A DNA stretch of 23,268 nucleotides, from positions 1 through 23,268 of IMG/VR virus record IMGVR_UViG_3300025138_008075; one strand, given 5' to 3'. The notes beneath the pieces are model-generated. The model searched no databases, was not told the origin of the DNA, and was given only the letters and a program-made list of their open reading frames with translations. Made by a program: the position numbers and the translations under genes. Positions 7,035 through 14,241 of this stretch are shown one piece after another (positions within the stretch are counted from its first letter, which is position 1; each line of letters begins with the position of its first letter). This DNA comes from a virus.

Positions 7035-8167
7035 TTGATTGCCTCTCTAATCTTAGATGCGCCGGCGATAGTGCCGTTCGGATCACCATGAATTGCCCCA
7101 CCAACATTTGCCATCCAGTCAACCCCGAACCTGTCCCTGATTGGTTGAATAAGTTCGGCCTTCATACCGCAAGAAAGAGCAGGAACAACATTACGATCGG
7201 TCAGGATCTTAATGTTATTTCGTAGTTCTTCCTCATCATCACTCTTGTATCCACCCCACATACCAGAATGAATGGTATCGACACCGATCATACCTGCCAT
7301 GTCACAGACGACATCCCAATCAATTCCATACTTGTGAGTTGGTTCGGTAAATACCTTATCACCACTCTTCTGAAAGTGAATGAACAGTCCAGGCAGATCC
7401 ATCTTTCGGACAGAGTTATATGCACCCAAACCACACCACACATTGAGATGAACTCCGTTGCCACCGTTTTGGTGAACAAAAGAAACCCGATCAAGGATTG
7501 CGTGTGGGTCTGCGTTTACGCAAAAACAATAGACTACATTCCGACCACAGTTACTAATGTAGTTGGAAATTTTCTCGACACGATCTTCGAGTGAACAGAA
7601 CGATGGGTTTGCCATGATCTCATCTTCCTTGATAAAATCAACTCCACCATCCACCAACTGCTTAGTCATATCAAGAAGGCCATCAACTGAAAGTCCAATC
7701 TTTGGTTTAATGATAGAACCGAAAAGAGGCTTATCGTATTGACCAGTGAACTCTCGCATACCACTGAGTCCCATCTGTGGTCCAAGGAACTTGTCTTCGA
7801 CACACTTTGGGTACTTGACATCAACTAGTCTACATGAAGTGATGGTGTCAATGTCCATCTGACCACCCATCAATTGACAAAGTAGATGAGAGATACCATC
7901 ATTTTCCCAGTCAGTGTTGATTACAGGGAAAGCAATCTCAACCAGGCCTTCCTTGAAGTTTGCTAATTGGTTTTCATCACCAATGATGATACAAGAATTT
8001 CTCTCAAAGAGTTCTTCTGTTTCCCATTGATTACGAACATTGGGATTTCCCACGCTTTGTCCGATTGCTATATTCCATGCCGCATCTGCAAGACTAGTAC
8101 TAGCAGTTACATGGTAAGTTGCGATAACATATTTTTCGTTGTCAACAGAGTCTCTATAAAATTTCAT
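7031..8167 (-). CDS. RuBisCO-like protein (form IV-type large-chain homologue)
   Basis: A 378-residue RuBisCO large-chain family protein, shorter than true large subunits (about 470). Recognised blocks are CRLVDVKYP (112-120), FLGPQMGLSGMREFTG (127-142), GSIIKPKIGLS (150-160), GGVDFIKEDE (174-183), IHSG (299-302), LSCG (331-334) and VGGAIHGDP (355-363). K154/K156 correspond to K175/K177 of spinach RuBisCO, and K180-D182-E183 to the carbamylated K201 with D203/E204. H300 (H327) and the S332/G356-G357 region are also kept. Lost or changed are N123 (here Gly-Gly at 101-102), H294 and R295 (W244 and C245 in my alignment), and K334 (Y307, with K308 next to it). Bisphosphate carboxylation is therefore unlikely; an enolase or isomerase on a phosphorylated keto compound is more plausible. 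The gene overlaps both the cupin and pepM genes by 4 bases. Confidence 0.9.
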   Translation of the reverse strand: MKFYRDSVDNEKYVIATYHVTASTSLADAAWNIAIGQSVGNPNVRNQWETEELFERNSCIIIGDENQLANFKEGLVEIAFPVINTDWENDGISHLLCQLMGGQMDIDTITSCRLVDVKYPKCVEDKFLGPQMGLSGMREFTGQYDKPLFGSIIKPKIGLSVDGLLDMTKQLVDGGVDFIKEDEIMANPSFCSLEDRVEKISNYISNCGRNVVYCFCVNADPHAILDRVSFVHQNGGNGVHLNVWCGLGAYNSVRKMDLPGLFIHFQKSGDKVFTEPTHKYGIDWDVVCDMAGMIGVDTIHSGMWGGYKSDDEEELRNNIKILTDRNVVPALSCGMKAELIQPIRDRFGVDWMANVGGAIHGDPNGTIAGASKIREAIK

Positions 8168-8490
8168 TTTTTCACCTCATACTTATCACTCGGAATTGAT
8201 GGTGTCTTTACACAGAGTACCTTGCAGTCCTCTAGGAAAATCGGATCTGATACTTCATAGGGATCAAAGACAAAGATTTCGTTTGGATGAATAGTTTTAC
8301 CCTGAACGATCATCTTACCAGATAGTAAGACATTTATTTCAGTTGATTCTTTGTGGTAGTGGGCGGGCCACTTCTCATCCTTTTTGTGGATGAGGACGCC
8401 GACCTCGAAGTCCCGAGTCTTTAGCATGGTTGGTTCAAAGTCACCTATAAACCAACCTCTAGTCATATCATTCAAATTGCAAATTTTCAT
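8164..8490 (-). CDS. Small single-domain cupin protein
   Basis: A 108-residue cupin. The first cupin motif is WPAHYHKESTEINVLLSGKM, with H44, H46 and E51 as likely metal ligands. The second motif region IFVFDPYEVSDP lacks the usual His, so metal binding may be incomplete or involve another residue. Single-domain cupins of this size are often isomerases, small oxygenases or sugar-acid binding proteins. The stop overlaps the RuBisCO-like gene start (ATGA), and its own start lies 23 bases inside the upstream nucleotidyltransferase gene, so the three are probably co-translated. A role as partner enzyme of the RuBisCO-like protein is suggested by this coupling only. Confidence 0.75.
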   Translation of the reverse strand: MKICNLNDMTRGWFIGDFEPTMLKTRDFEVGVLIHKKDEKWPAHYHKESTEINVLLSGKMIVQGKTIHPNEIFVFDPYEVSDPIFLEDCKVLCVKTPSIPSDKYEVKK

Positions 8491-9199
8491 TACGAATATA
8501 TTCTCTCAAATCGTCGGGGGTGCCGACTGCATGGTGTTGACACTTCGGGATGTGGTAGATGCCAACCCGCTGCTGGCGTCTAACCATTTGGTTGTAAGAA
8601 GGACCGACATAGAACTCACCGTTCACTGCCCTGTCATCTTCTTCGACCATCTTATCATAACTATTTATAAAGTCAAGTCCACGTCTCCAGTAATGAATTC
8701 CGTTCAATGAAATATCACTGATGACTTCCTTCTCTCGGATCTCCTGAACGAGACCGTCCATGTCAATTCTTGCATAACTGTTTTTAGTTGAGTCACAGAA
8801 GTATGTGACAATCACCCCATCGAAACCATAGTACTGACAGTAGTGAATGAAGGCGGCACCGTCCCACCACATAATCTGATCGCAGTTAGCAACCACCAAC
8901 TGATCGTCGTTGTTGATTTCATCACGAACAAGGTTGACTGTAGAAGACGGGCCATCAGTGACATAATCAATCTCACGAATTAAACAGTCTGGTTTGATCC
9001 TTCTGAGATGCTCATGGATTTCTTCTGAGTGTTCTGTTTTTCTTGTGATAAAGATGTAACGACCGTCAATTCCAATCGACTCAATTGCCTTCTGGATCAT
9101 TGGGACATTGTTAATTTCAATTAGTGGCTTGGGTCGCGTGAACCCGTCGTCTGAGAATCTTTTTCCCAAACCAGCCATAGGGATGACTATATTTCTCAT
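8468..9199 (-). CDS. Nucleotidyltransferase (NDP-sugar / LicC-like pyrophosphorylase family)
   Basis: A 243-residue protein with the N-terminal signature IPMAGLGKRFSDDGF then TRPKPLIEI (residues 6-29), the nucleotide-binding loop and Lys of the GT-A-like nucleotidyltransferase superfamily. The metal-binding Asp is D107 in VVANCDQI. The family activates sugar phosphates or phosphocholine-type head groups with NTPs. I chose the ATG at 9199, where the family begins; a GTG at 9220 would add only seven residues not seen in relatives. The ribosome site AAGAGAAAATT before it is modest. It is one of three nucleotidyltransferases in the island, so it is either the sugar donor-forming enzyme or the one that activates the phosphonate; sequence alone does not decide. 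Confidence 0.75.
   Translation of the reverse strand: MRNIVIPMAGLGKRFSDDGFTRPKPLIEINNVPMIQKAIESIGIDGRYIFITRKTEHSEEIHEHLRRIKPDCLIREIDYVTDGPSSTVNLVRDEINNDDQLVVANCDQIMWWDGAAFIHYCQYYGFDGVIVTYFCDSTKNSYARIDMDGLVQEIREKEVISDISLNGIHYWRRGLDFINSYDKMVEEDDRAVNGEFYVGPSYNQMVRRQQRVGIYHIPKCQHHAVGTPDDLREYIRNENLQFE
8662..8669 (-). promoter_or_regulatory. Perfect T4 late-promoter octamer inside a coding region
   Basis: TATAAATA, identical to the T4 late promoter consensus, reads on the minus strand at 8669-8662, inside the nucleotidyltransferase gene. It lies 172 bases upstream of the cupin start and points toward the cupin, RuBisCO-like, pepM and decarboxylase genes. It is the only exact copy I found in the window. 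If active it would let the phosphonate submodule be expressed late and separately from the upstream glycosyltransferases. An 8-base AT-rich match can occur by chance in this sequence, so it remains a candidate. Confidence 0.3.
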
Positions 9200-9230
9200 A
9201 ATTTTCTCTTTTCTTCTCACTAATCATTTT

Positions 9231-9959
9231 TCATTTAAATACTTTTTCTACGTTGGTGTTACCAGACCGATATGATTTACCTTTTTCTTTGTAGATATCG
9301 GGTGGAACATTTTTAAATTTATCAATATGATACTGTTCATAAAAATCACCTTCTGCTTTTGGTGTATAAGTGAAAAACAAAAAAGGTCTTGGGATTTTAG
9401 TTTTGTTATCATACGAAGCGTGTGGAACATAACTATCGAAGAAGATGACATCACCTAAAGACGTACAAATCAATTTATAATCTAACTCCAATGTTAGGTC
9501 GGTGAAATTTGGTGTTAGTTGTTCTGTGATAGTGTCACCGAAATATATTCCACCATTTTCATCATCAGTATCACATAATGGAAGAGCAAAACTTACATGC
9601 TTATTTGTATAATTTCCCCAACCAGCAGTGATATCTTGGTGTGGTTGAAATCCTTCACCGCCTGGATATTTGTAGTTGATTTTGTCTTTAAACAAAATTG
9701 ATTCTTCGCCCATTAACTCATTGACTACATTTAATACTTTTTCAGAATTGGCAATATTCTTTAGTCCACTGTGGTGGTTAACAAAATATTCAATTCTATT
9801 AACTGTGGTGTTATCTGGTTCATAAAACTTCCAGATGTATTCTTTCCTATCTTCTTCGTTAGTGAGGGTAAAGACCATATCCTTAATGTTTTCTACTTCG
9901 TCAATAGTGAAGAAATTTTTCTTTAAAACTTTTCCAAATGCATTTTCCCAGTTATTCAT
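9231..9959 (-). CDS. Fe(II)/2-oxoglutarate dioxygenase, phytanoyl-CoA hydroxylase (PhyH) family
   Basis: A 242-residue PhyH-type oxygenase. The metal triad is visible as H107 and D109 (FQPHQDITAGW) and H170 (YVPHASYDN), with R181 (RPFLFFTYTP) placed to bind the 2-oxoglutarate carboxylate. KINYKYPGG before the HxD is the usual substrate-facing strand. PhyH enzymes include PhnY, which hydroxylates AEP at C1, and other phosphonate hydroxylases, so hydroxylation of AEP or of a sugar is plausible here. No PhnZ-like HD-domain partner lies nearby, which argues for tailoring rather than breakdown. The gene starts with a TAATG overlap on the preceding nucleotidyltransferase. The stretch is AT-rich compared with the RuBisCO-like gene. 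Confidence 0.85.
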   Translation of the reverse strand: MNNWENAFGKVLKKNFFTIDEVENIKDMVFTLTNEEDRKEYIWKFYEPDNTTVNRIEYFVNHHSGLKNIANSEKVLNVVNELMGEESILFKDKINYKYPGGEGFQPHQDITAGWGNYTNKHVSFALPLCDTDDENGGIYFGDTITEQLTPNFTDLTLELDYKLICTSLGDVIFFDSYVPHASYDNKTKIPRPFLFFTYTPKAEGDFYEQYHIDKFKNVPPDIYKEKGKSYRSGNTNVEKVFK

Positions 9960-10624
9960 TAATCATTGTCCTTATACACATCGTGTTCAAAATAAACTGT
10001 GCCCTTTGTGCTGTCCGAATTGTTGTCTGGTGTTGACCAAATATTTTTGTAAAATGCGTATGACATAAATGTACCAACATCGTTATAGAAATATTCGTCA
10101 AGAGGTTTATGAGGATGAAATTGGCGATAATACTTGATTGCACATGAGTAATTCTCCTCACTCAAAAAATATTTTTTGTGAGATTCGGAAATCATATTAA
10201 TACAATCACCCATATCTGCCCGTCTAATTAATCCAGTCGATGATTGGAGGTGTGGACCCCATGCATGTTGATAACGACAAAGAGCAGACTCATATTCGCT
10301 TGTCACAAATTTCTCCACATCACCATTCTGCAATTGAACAAGGTCACCACAAACTAAAATACAATCACCTTCAACAGATAAAGCAGCCTCAAAGGTACTT
10401 CGTATCTTATCACCCTTTGGAATGATTGTATCAATATTTTCATACGATGCAACATGATTTTGTAACTCTATGTTGCTTTCATTAACTACAACATAAAGTC
10501 TGGTATCATCAACTCGGCATTTATTAATTAACCTGTCAATTAAAACCTGACCATCAAATAATTCCAGATGACGATTGCGATTTGGTTTGGGTGGACCGCC
10601 GGCGAGTATAACGATATTTTTCAC
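9959..10624 (-). CDS. MobA/LicC-like nucleotidyltransferase
   Basis: A 221-residue protein starting KNIVILAGGPPKPNRNRHL (residues 2-20), a variant of the LAGGxGxR nucleotide-binding loop of the NTP-transferase family, with an Asp in ILVCGDLVQL as probable metal ligand. The start is a GTG at 10624 that forms a GTGA overlap with the dehydratase stop, so translation is coupled. Related small enzymes activate phosphocholine, sugar phosphates or keto-sugar acids with CTP or other NTPs, and the characterised CMP-AEP enzyme PntC is, as I recall, of this broad type. Position directly beside a sugar-nucleotide dehydratase and the dioxygenase supports a donor-making role; the substrate is not readable. 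Confidence 0.7.
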   Translation of the reverse strand: MKNIVILAGGPPKPNRNRHLELFDGQVLIDRLINKCRVDDTRLYVVVNESNIELQNHVASYENIDTIIPKGDKIRSTFEAALSVEGDCILVCGDLVQLQNGDVEKFVTSEYESALCRYQHAWGPHLQSSTGLIRRADMGDCINMISESHKKYFLSEENYSCAIKYYRQFHPHKPLDEYFYNDVGTFMSYAFYKNIWSTPDNNSDSTKGTVYFEHDVYKDND

Positions 10625-11484
10625 ACCATTTCCTCAATTTCAGAGACACTATACAATTCAACTTCGTTTGAATACGGACCTTCCTCTAGAATCTTTTCGT
10701 GTAGATTCTCGCCCCTTTGAAGTCCTATTGTTTTGATCTTCAGTTCCCCATCTGAGGGAAGATATTTATTTGCCATCGCTTGTAGAAGATCTTCAATTTT
10801 CATGGCTTTCATATCTGGACAATATGGAGTTGTGTCTGTTGAATTCTCAAGACAAGAGAAAATTAAATCAATGGCTTGTTCACGGGTCCAGAAAAATCTA
10901 GTAGCGGATGAATCAGTTACAATCACCTCTTTGTTTTGCGAGAGAAGATCTTTCCATTTACAAAGAACAGAACCAGTAGAATATAGAACATTCCCATAAC
11001 GAACAATTCTATAATTTGTGTTCGGGTTTATTCTTGCATACTCATGAAACAGTCCCTCCATGAGAAGTTTCGTTGCACCGTACATACCCACTACTTGTGC
11101 TGCTTTGTCTGTGCTAATTCCCAGCACAAAGTCTAAGGATTTTCCTAGAGTTAAATCGAGAAGATTCATGCTCCCTATCGTATTACTGGCGATACACTCT
11201 CGCGTATGTGTTTCCGCCATACCAACATGCTTGAATGCCGCCAAGTGAAAAACACCAGAAACATCTTCAATAGTCTTGTGTAAACAATGAGGGTGAGAAA
11301 TATCTCCAGGCACAATTTCCAACCACGGAAAGTTTTGCTTAGTTTGTACCAGATTCCCCTCATTACGACAGACAGTTACCACATTAGTGCAACCAAAATT
11401 TTCTAGTCTAGCAAGGAGGGCTTCACCAAGAAATCCAGAGGCACCCGTTACCAAATACTTTTTATCAGGACTAACAATACCCAT
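10621..11484 (-). CDS. NAD(P)-dependent sugar-nucleotide dehydratase/epimerase, PseB/CapD-like extended SDR
   Basis: A 287-residue extended short-chain dehydrogenase. The dinucleotide-binding TGASGFLG is at 13-20, FHLAAFKHVGMAE near 80-91, STDKAA at 124-129, and the catalytic YGATK (Y135, K139). RYGNVLYSTGSVL follows. The combination STDKAA...YGATK...RYGNVxxSxGSV is that of UDP-GlcNAc 4,6-dehydratases (PseB/FlaA1 and CapD groups). It probably makes a 4-keto-6-deoxy hexosamine nucleotide for the glycan built by neighbouring transferases. The start at ATG 11484 is preferred over GTG 11490 because GGAG lies 7 bases before it. It overlaps the downstream nucleotidyltransferase and starts a few bases beyond the upstream stop. 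Confidence 0.8.
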   Translation of the reverse strand: MGIVSPDKKYLVTGASGFLGEALLARLENFGCTNVVTVCRNEGNLVQTKQNFPWLEIVPGDISHPHCLHKTIEDVSGVFHLAAFKHVGMAETHTRECIASNTIGSMNLLDLTLGKSLDFVLGISTDKAAQVVGMYGATKLLMEGLFHEYARINPNTNYRIVRYGNVLYSTGSVLCKWKDLLSQNKEVIVTDSSATRFFWTREQAIDLIFSCLENSTDTTPYCPDMKAMKIEDLLQAMANKYLPSDGELKIKTIGLQRGENLHEKILEEGPYSNEVELYSVSEIEEMV

Positions 11485-11486
11485 TA

Positions 11487-12269
11487 TCACTCTCCGTATA
11501 TTATATCCATGGCTCGCTCTGTTTTAAAATTACCAATTTCTTCAGATCTGTGCGAGTAAAATTCTTTCACTTTACTTATGTCTTCTTCCCGCATACCAAA
11601 AACATTCAACTTGCCAGGATATTGATTATCACTGACCAATTCAATTTTTTTTGCACACCAGCGATCCGCCGTACCTAAGATTTTATATCCATCACCCTCT
11701 GCCAATTTTCCGCCAACTATTTCCCACTGATGTACTGTCCAGTCTCGTTGTAGATTTTTTAGAAAATATTCTCTATTCCAGATTGAAAACTGTCCTGATA
11801 TTCTGTAGATAAAAGAAGCAGCAGATCTTTGTCTAAGTTCTAAGATTTTAAAATCATCAAACTCTTTGTAAACACTAACATCCTCTGGATTCCTACAATG
11901 TTGAATTGATGGTTGTAGATCTATTCTTCCAACCTTTTCATCGGAAATTTCTTTCAAAAGAGTTTCATATACCTCACGATCAAAAGGTCTTACCATATAA
12001 AAATCATCAATACCGAATATAAAATGCTCATCATCAATCGACTCAAAAAAATCTATGATATAATTGGACCATCCCTTTGAACGACCAACTTGTTCTTTTG
12101 CCATAGATATGAATTCGAAATTAGAGGGCAGTTCAAATTCGGGTTCCGAAAATCCTAAAACTTTTACATCGAAATCTTCGCCCCAATATTTGTTAAAAAA
12201 GTATGCAAATCCCTCTATCGCAAATAAATGAGGATCACATGTCGGAATGTATACTTTAAGATTATTCAT
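11487..12269 (-). CDS. Putative glycosyltransferase-like protein
   Basis: A 260-residue protein opening with LKVYIPTCDPHLFAIEGFAYFFNKYW. In the middle it has a hydrophobic strand followed by acidic residues, EHFIFGIDDFYMVRPF, the GT-A type arrangement in which DD binds the metal of the nucleotide sugar. Later segments SIQHCRNPEDV and FSIWNREYFLKNL are typical of poorly characterised phage and capsule transferases. I do not recognise a named family. It joins its upstream neighbour through an ATGA overlap at 12266-12269 and lies beside the sugar-nucleotide dehydratase, which fits a transferase using that donor (inference). Confidence 0.55.
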   Translation of the reverse strand: MNNLKVYIPTCDPHLFAIEGFAYFFNKYWGEDFDVKVLGFSEPEFELPSNFEFISMAKEQVGRSKGWSNYIIDFFESIDDEHFIFGIDDFYMVRPFDREVYETLLKEISDEKVGRIDLQPSIQHCRNPEDVSVYKEFDDFKILELRQRSAASFIYRISGQFSIWNREYFLKNLQRDWTVHQWEIVGGKLAEGDGYKILGTADRWCAKKIELVSDNQYPGKLNVFGMREEDISKVKEFYSHRSEEIGNFKTERAMDIIYGE

Positions 12270-13510
12270 ATTACTTCTTTCATTAACTGAATGTCTCGAA
12301 CATCTTTGGGTTCGTTTCTTTTTTCTTTTAGTTCTCGTATCACACCAAGAGATGCAACTTTAACACCATCATACCAGAAGTGATTCTTTGGGTCAAACAA
12401 TATCTCATCTTTACCCATTGTATATTTGCTTAACTCTTCGTTGTGACTGTGGACCATATGATGGCCTTGAATATCAAGATCACGGTGTAGATAATCCAAA
12501 TCTTTTCCCTCTCGTAACCCGTACAATGAAAGAACAGAACTGGCAGTAACACAATAGTTCTCTGGATCTAAATTGTTATCTCGGATGTAGTTTCGGTAGT
12601 AGTCAAACATACACTGAAAAGAATTGTAATGAACGTGCTTTGCATTGTTCATGTGATGAATACTATTTTCGTTATAGTATAGTCTTGCAATTCTCATAGT
12701 CTCTTCATGCGTGTCGTTGATATGACACGAATGCTTTCCTATACCGAAGATGTTTCGGATAGATTCTTTCAACTGAACCATGTCTACAGACTCATGTGGT
12801 ACAATCAAGAAAGAAAGAACGGGTGCAGTTGTAGTGAAACAAAGTTTTGCTTTATAGGCAAACCCAGCAAAGTTCTGAGGCCATCCCAATCCCCAATCTT
12901 CGCCCAGATATATCTGTCGGATGAGATTCAGAGGCGCATTGTTTTTCCAATCGAAAGACTTCGCATAGACAACATCAGAAGTCTTGTTTAGCAGTTCCCA
13001 TGCTGATTGAATCTTTTCATTGTCGTGTGTCACGGAGGGGAACAAGGTGACAACTAATGTATTCGGAACCAGTCTTACATACTCAGTTGCCATTGCATCC
13101 AGATTAAACGTAGACAAACCCCTAGATGCAAACATACTGCTACTGCAATCTAATTGTCCTTCGTTTTCCGTTGCTTCGTGTGTCTCAACTTCTTTGTCGT
13201 ATAGTATAGATGCTGCAACTCTATGTGAACCATTTATCAGATAGTTCTCATAAACTGGTAAAGTTCCTTTCGTCGAATCAAACCCATCAGTAGAAATTGA
13301 ATCGAGTATGTTATCGAAAGTAGATTTGAAACTCTCGTAAGTATTCTTGTTAGAGTTGTCTAATTCATTGAAACTGTTCCATGCATTTAGATGTGATGCG
13401 TATACATCCTCACCAAAGGACGTATCATAACCTGCATCTCTATACCTTGCGTATAGGTGCTTTGCTGGAATATCGAATCGATTATTCTTTAGGAGAGTCA
13501 GTGGGTTCAT
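12266..13510 (-). CDS. ParB-like N-terminal domain joined to a possible nucleotidyltransferase-like domain
   Basis: A 414-residue protein. The N-terminal third has a ParB/sulfiredoxin-like element: YENYLINGSHRVAASILY, whose GSHR..A matches the G-x-HR-xxA core of ParB-like folds. The C-terminal third has YCVTASSVLSLYGLREGKDLDYL, resembling the strand-helix-strand of nucleotidyltransferases in which a serine-rich loop is followed by an acidic DxD-like pair. The middle (about 150-280) has no motif I recognise. Such proteins occur in glycan clusters of phages and bacteria but I know of no assigned activity. Both ends are joined to neighbours by ATGA overlaps, so it is a full part of the glycosyltransferase operon. 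Confidence 0.5.
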   Translation of the reverse strand: MNPLTLLKNNRFDIPAKHLYARYRDAGYDTSFGEDVYASHLNAWNSFNELDNSNKNTYESFKSTFDNILDSISTDGFDSTKGTLPVYENYLINGSHRVAASILYDKEVETHEATENEGQLDCSSSMFASRGLSTFNLDAMATEYVRLVPNTLVVTLFPSVTHDNEKIQSAWELLNKTSDVVYAKSFDWKNNAPLNLIRQIYLGEDWGLGWPQNFAGFAYKAKLCFTTTAPVLSFLIVPHESVDMVQLKESIRNIFGIGKHSCHINDTHEETMRIARLYYNENSIHHMNNAKHVHYNSFQCMFDYYRNYIRDNNLDPENYCVTASSVLSLYGLREGKDLDYLHRDLDIQGHHMVHSHNEELSKYTMGKDEILFDPKNHFWYDGVKVASLGVIRELKEKRNEPKDVRDIQLMKEVI

Positions 13511-14241
13511 AACGAATTTAGTTTTTCATATGGTTGCCGTTCTTTCAGCAATTTTTCAATTCTCAATTGTTCATGTGGCACTTTACGCCAGTCAGAGTTT
13601 TCATTGTGTTCATTATAAACGTAAAGAGGTTCTGGAATGAAAACAAATCTGTCTCCACACATCTCAAGCATTGGCCACATAAAAGTCAAATCACCAGCAG
13701 CCTTAAACCACTCTCCATCTATGTCAATGAAGTCATCAGTATTTATGTTCAATACCAAGTCCCGACGAAATGTTCTCAAGTGTGTTGCTCTCCAACGATC
13801 TTTACGGAATGCATTATTGTTTACAATATCATCACGGTAACGATCGTGTCCCCAAACAACATCCTTTGTACCTGTTTTGTACATGGAACCATATGTCATC
13901 CATACATCTTCTGTATAATACTTATCTAATGTCGTTAGAACATTGTCGTGAGGCAACCAGTCATCAAAATCTAGAGTTACAATGATAGACCCTTCTCGGG
14001 CCATTTCAGATCCTTCAACCACATTTTGTGTTTGATACTTTCTAGTTTCGTTACGGATGACTTTTAGATTTTCATATTCATCTTGTTTTTCAAGAAGACA
14101 TTCATACGTTCCGTCATTTGTTTGTGCGTCAATTGCAATGACATCAAAGTTATCGTGGTTCTGTAATAATGCCGATTTTACAGATTCTTCGATCCAAGGA
14201 CGAGAGTTGTATCCCATCATTAAAATAGTATAGTGGTTCAT
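13507..14241 (-). CDS. Family 2 glycosyltransferase
   Basis: A 244-residue GT-A enzyme. It begins YTILMMGYNSRPWIEESVKSAL, the usual family 2 start (strand, then a helix with a conserved SV..L). VIAIDAQTNDGTYE at about 34-47 replaces the common DDGSTDGT with a variant, and the metal-binding motif is DFDD at 91-94 (TLDFDDWLPHDN). EHNEN near the end could be part of the acceptor site. Start and stop both overlap neighbours by ATGA. Family membership is secure; donor and acceptor are unknown. Confidence 0.85.
   Translation of the reverse strand: MNHYTILMMGYNSRPWIEESVKSALLQNHDNFDVIAIDAQTNDGTYECLLEKQDEYENLKVIRNETRKYQTQNVVEGSEMAREGSIIVTLDFDDWLPHDNVLTTLDKYYTEDVWMTYGSMYKTGTKDVVWGHDRYRDDIVNNNAFRKDRWRATHLRTFRRDLVLNINTDDFIDIDGEWFKAAGDLTFMWPMLEMCGDRFVFIPEPLYVYNEHNENSDWRKVPHEQLRIEKLLKERQPYEKLNSL

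Noticed and set aside
7031-8167. True CO2-fixing RuBisCO large subunit
   Set aside because: The protein is about 90 residues too short, residues equal to H294, R295 and N123 are replaced, and the loop-6 Lys is changed or shifted. It is a RuBisCO-like protein.
9231-9959. PhnY/PhnZ-type phosphonate degradation route
   Set aside because: No HD-domain PhnZ-like gene is present in the window, and the surrounding genes are biosynthetic.
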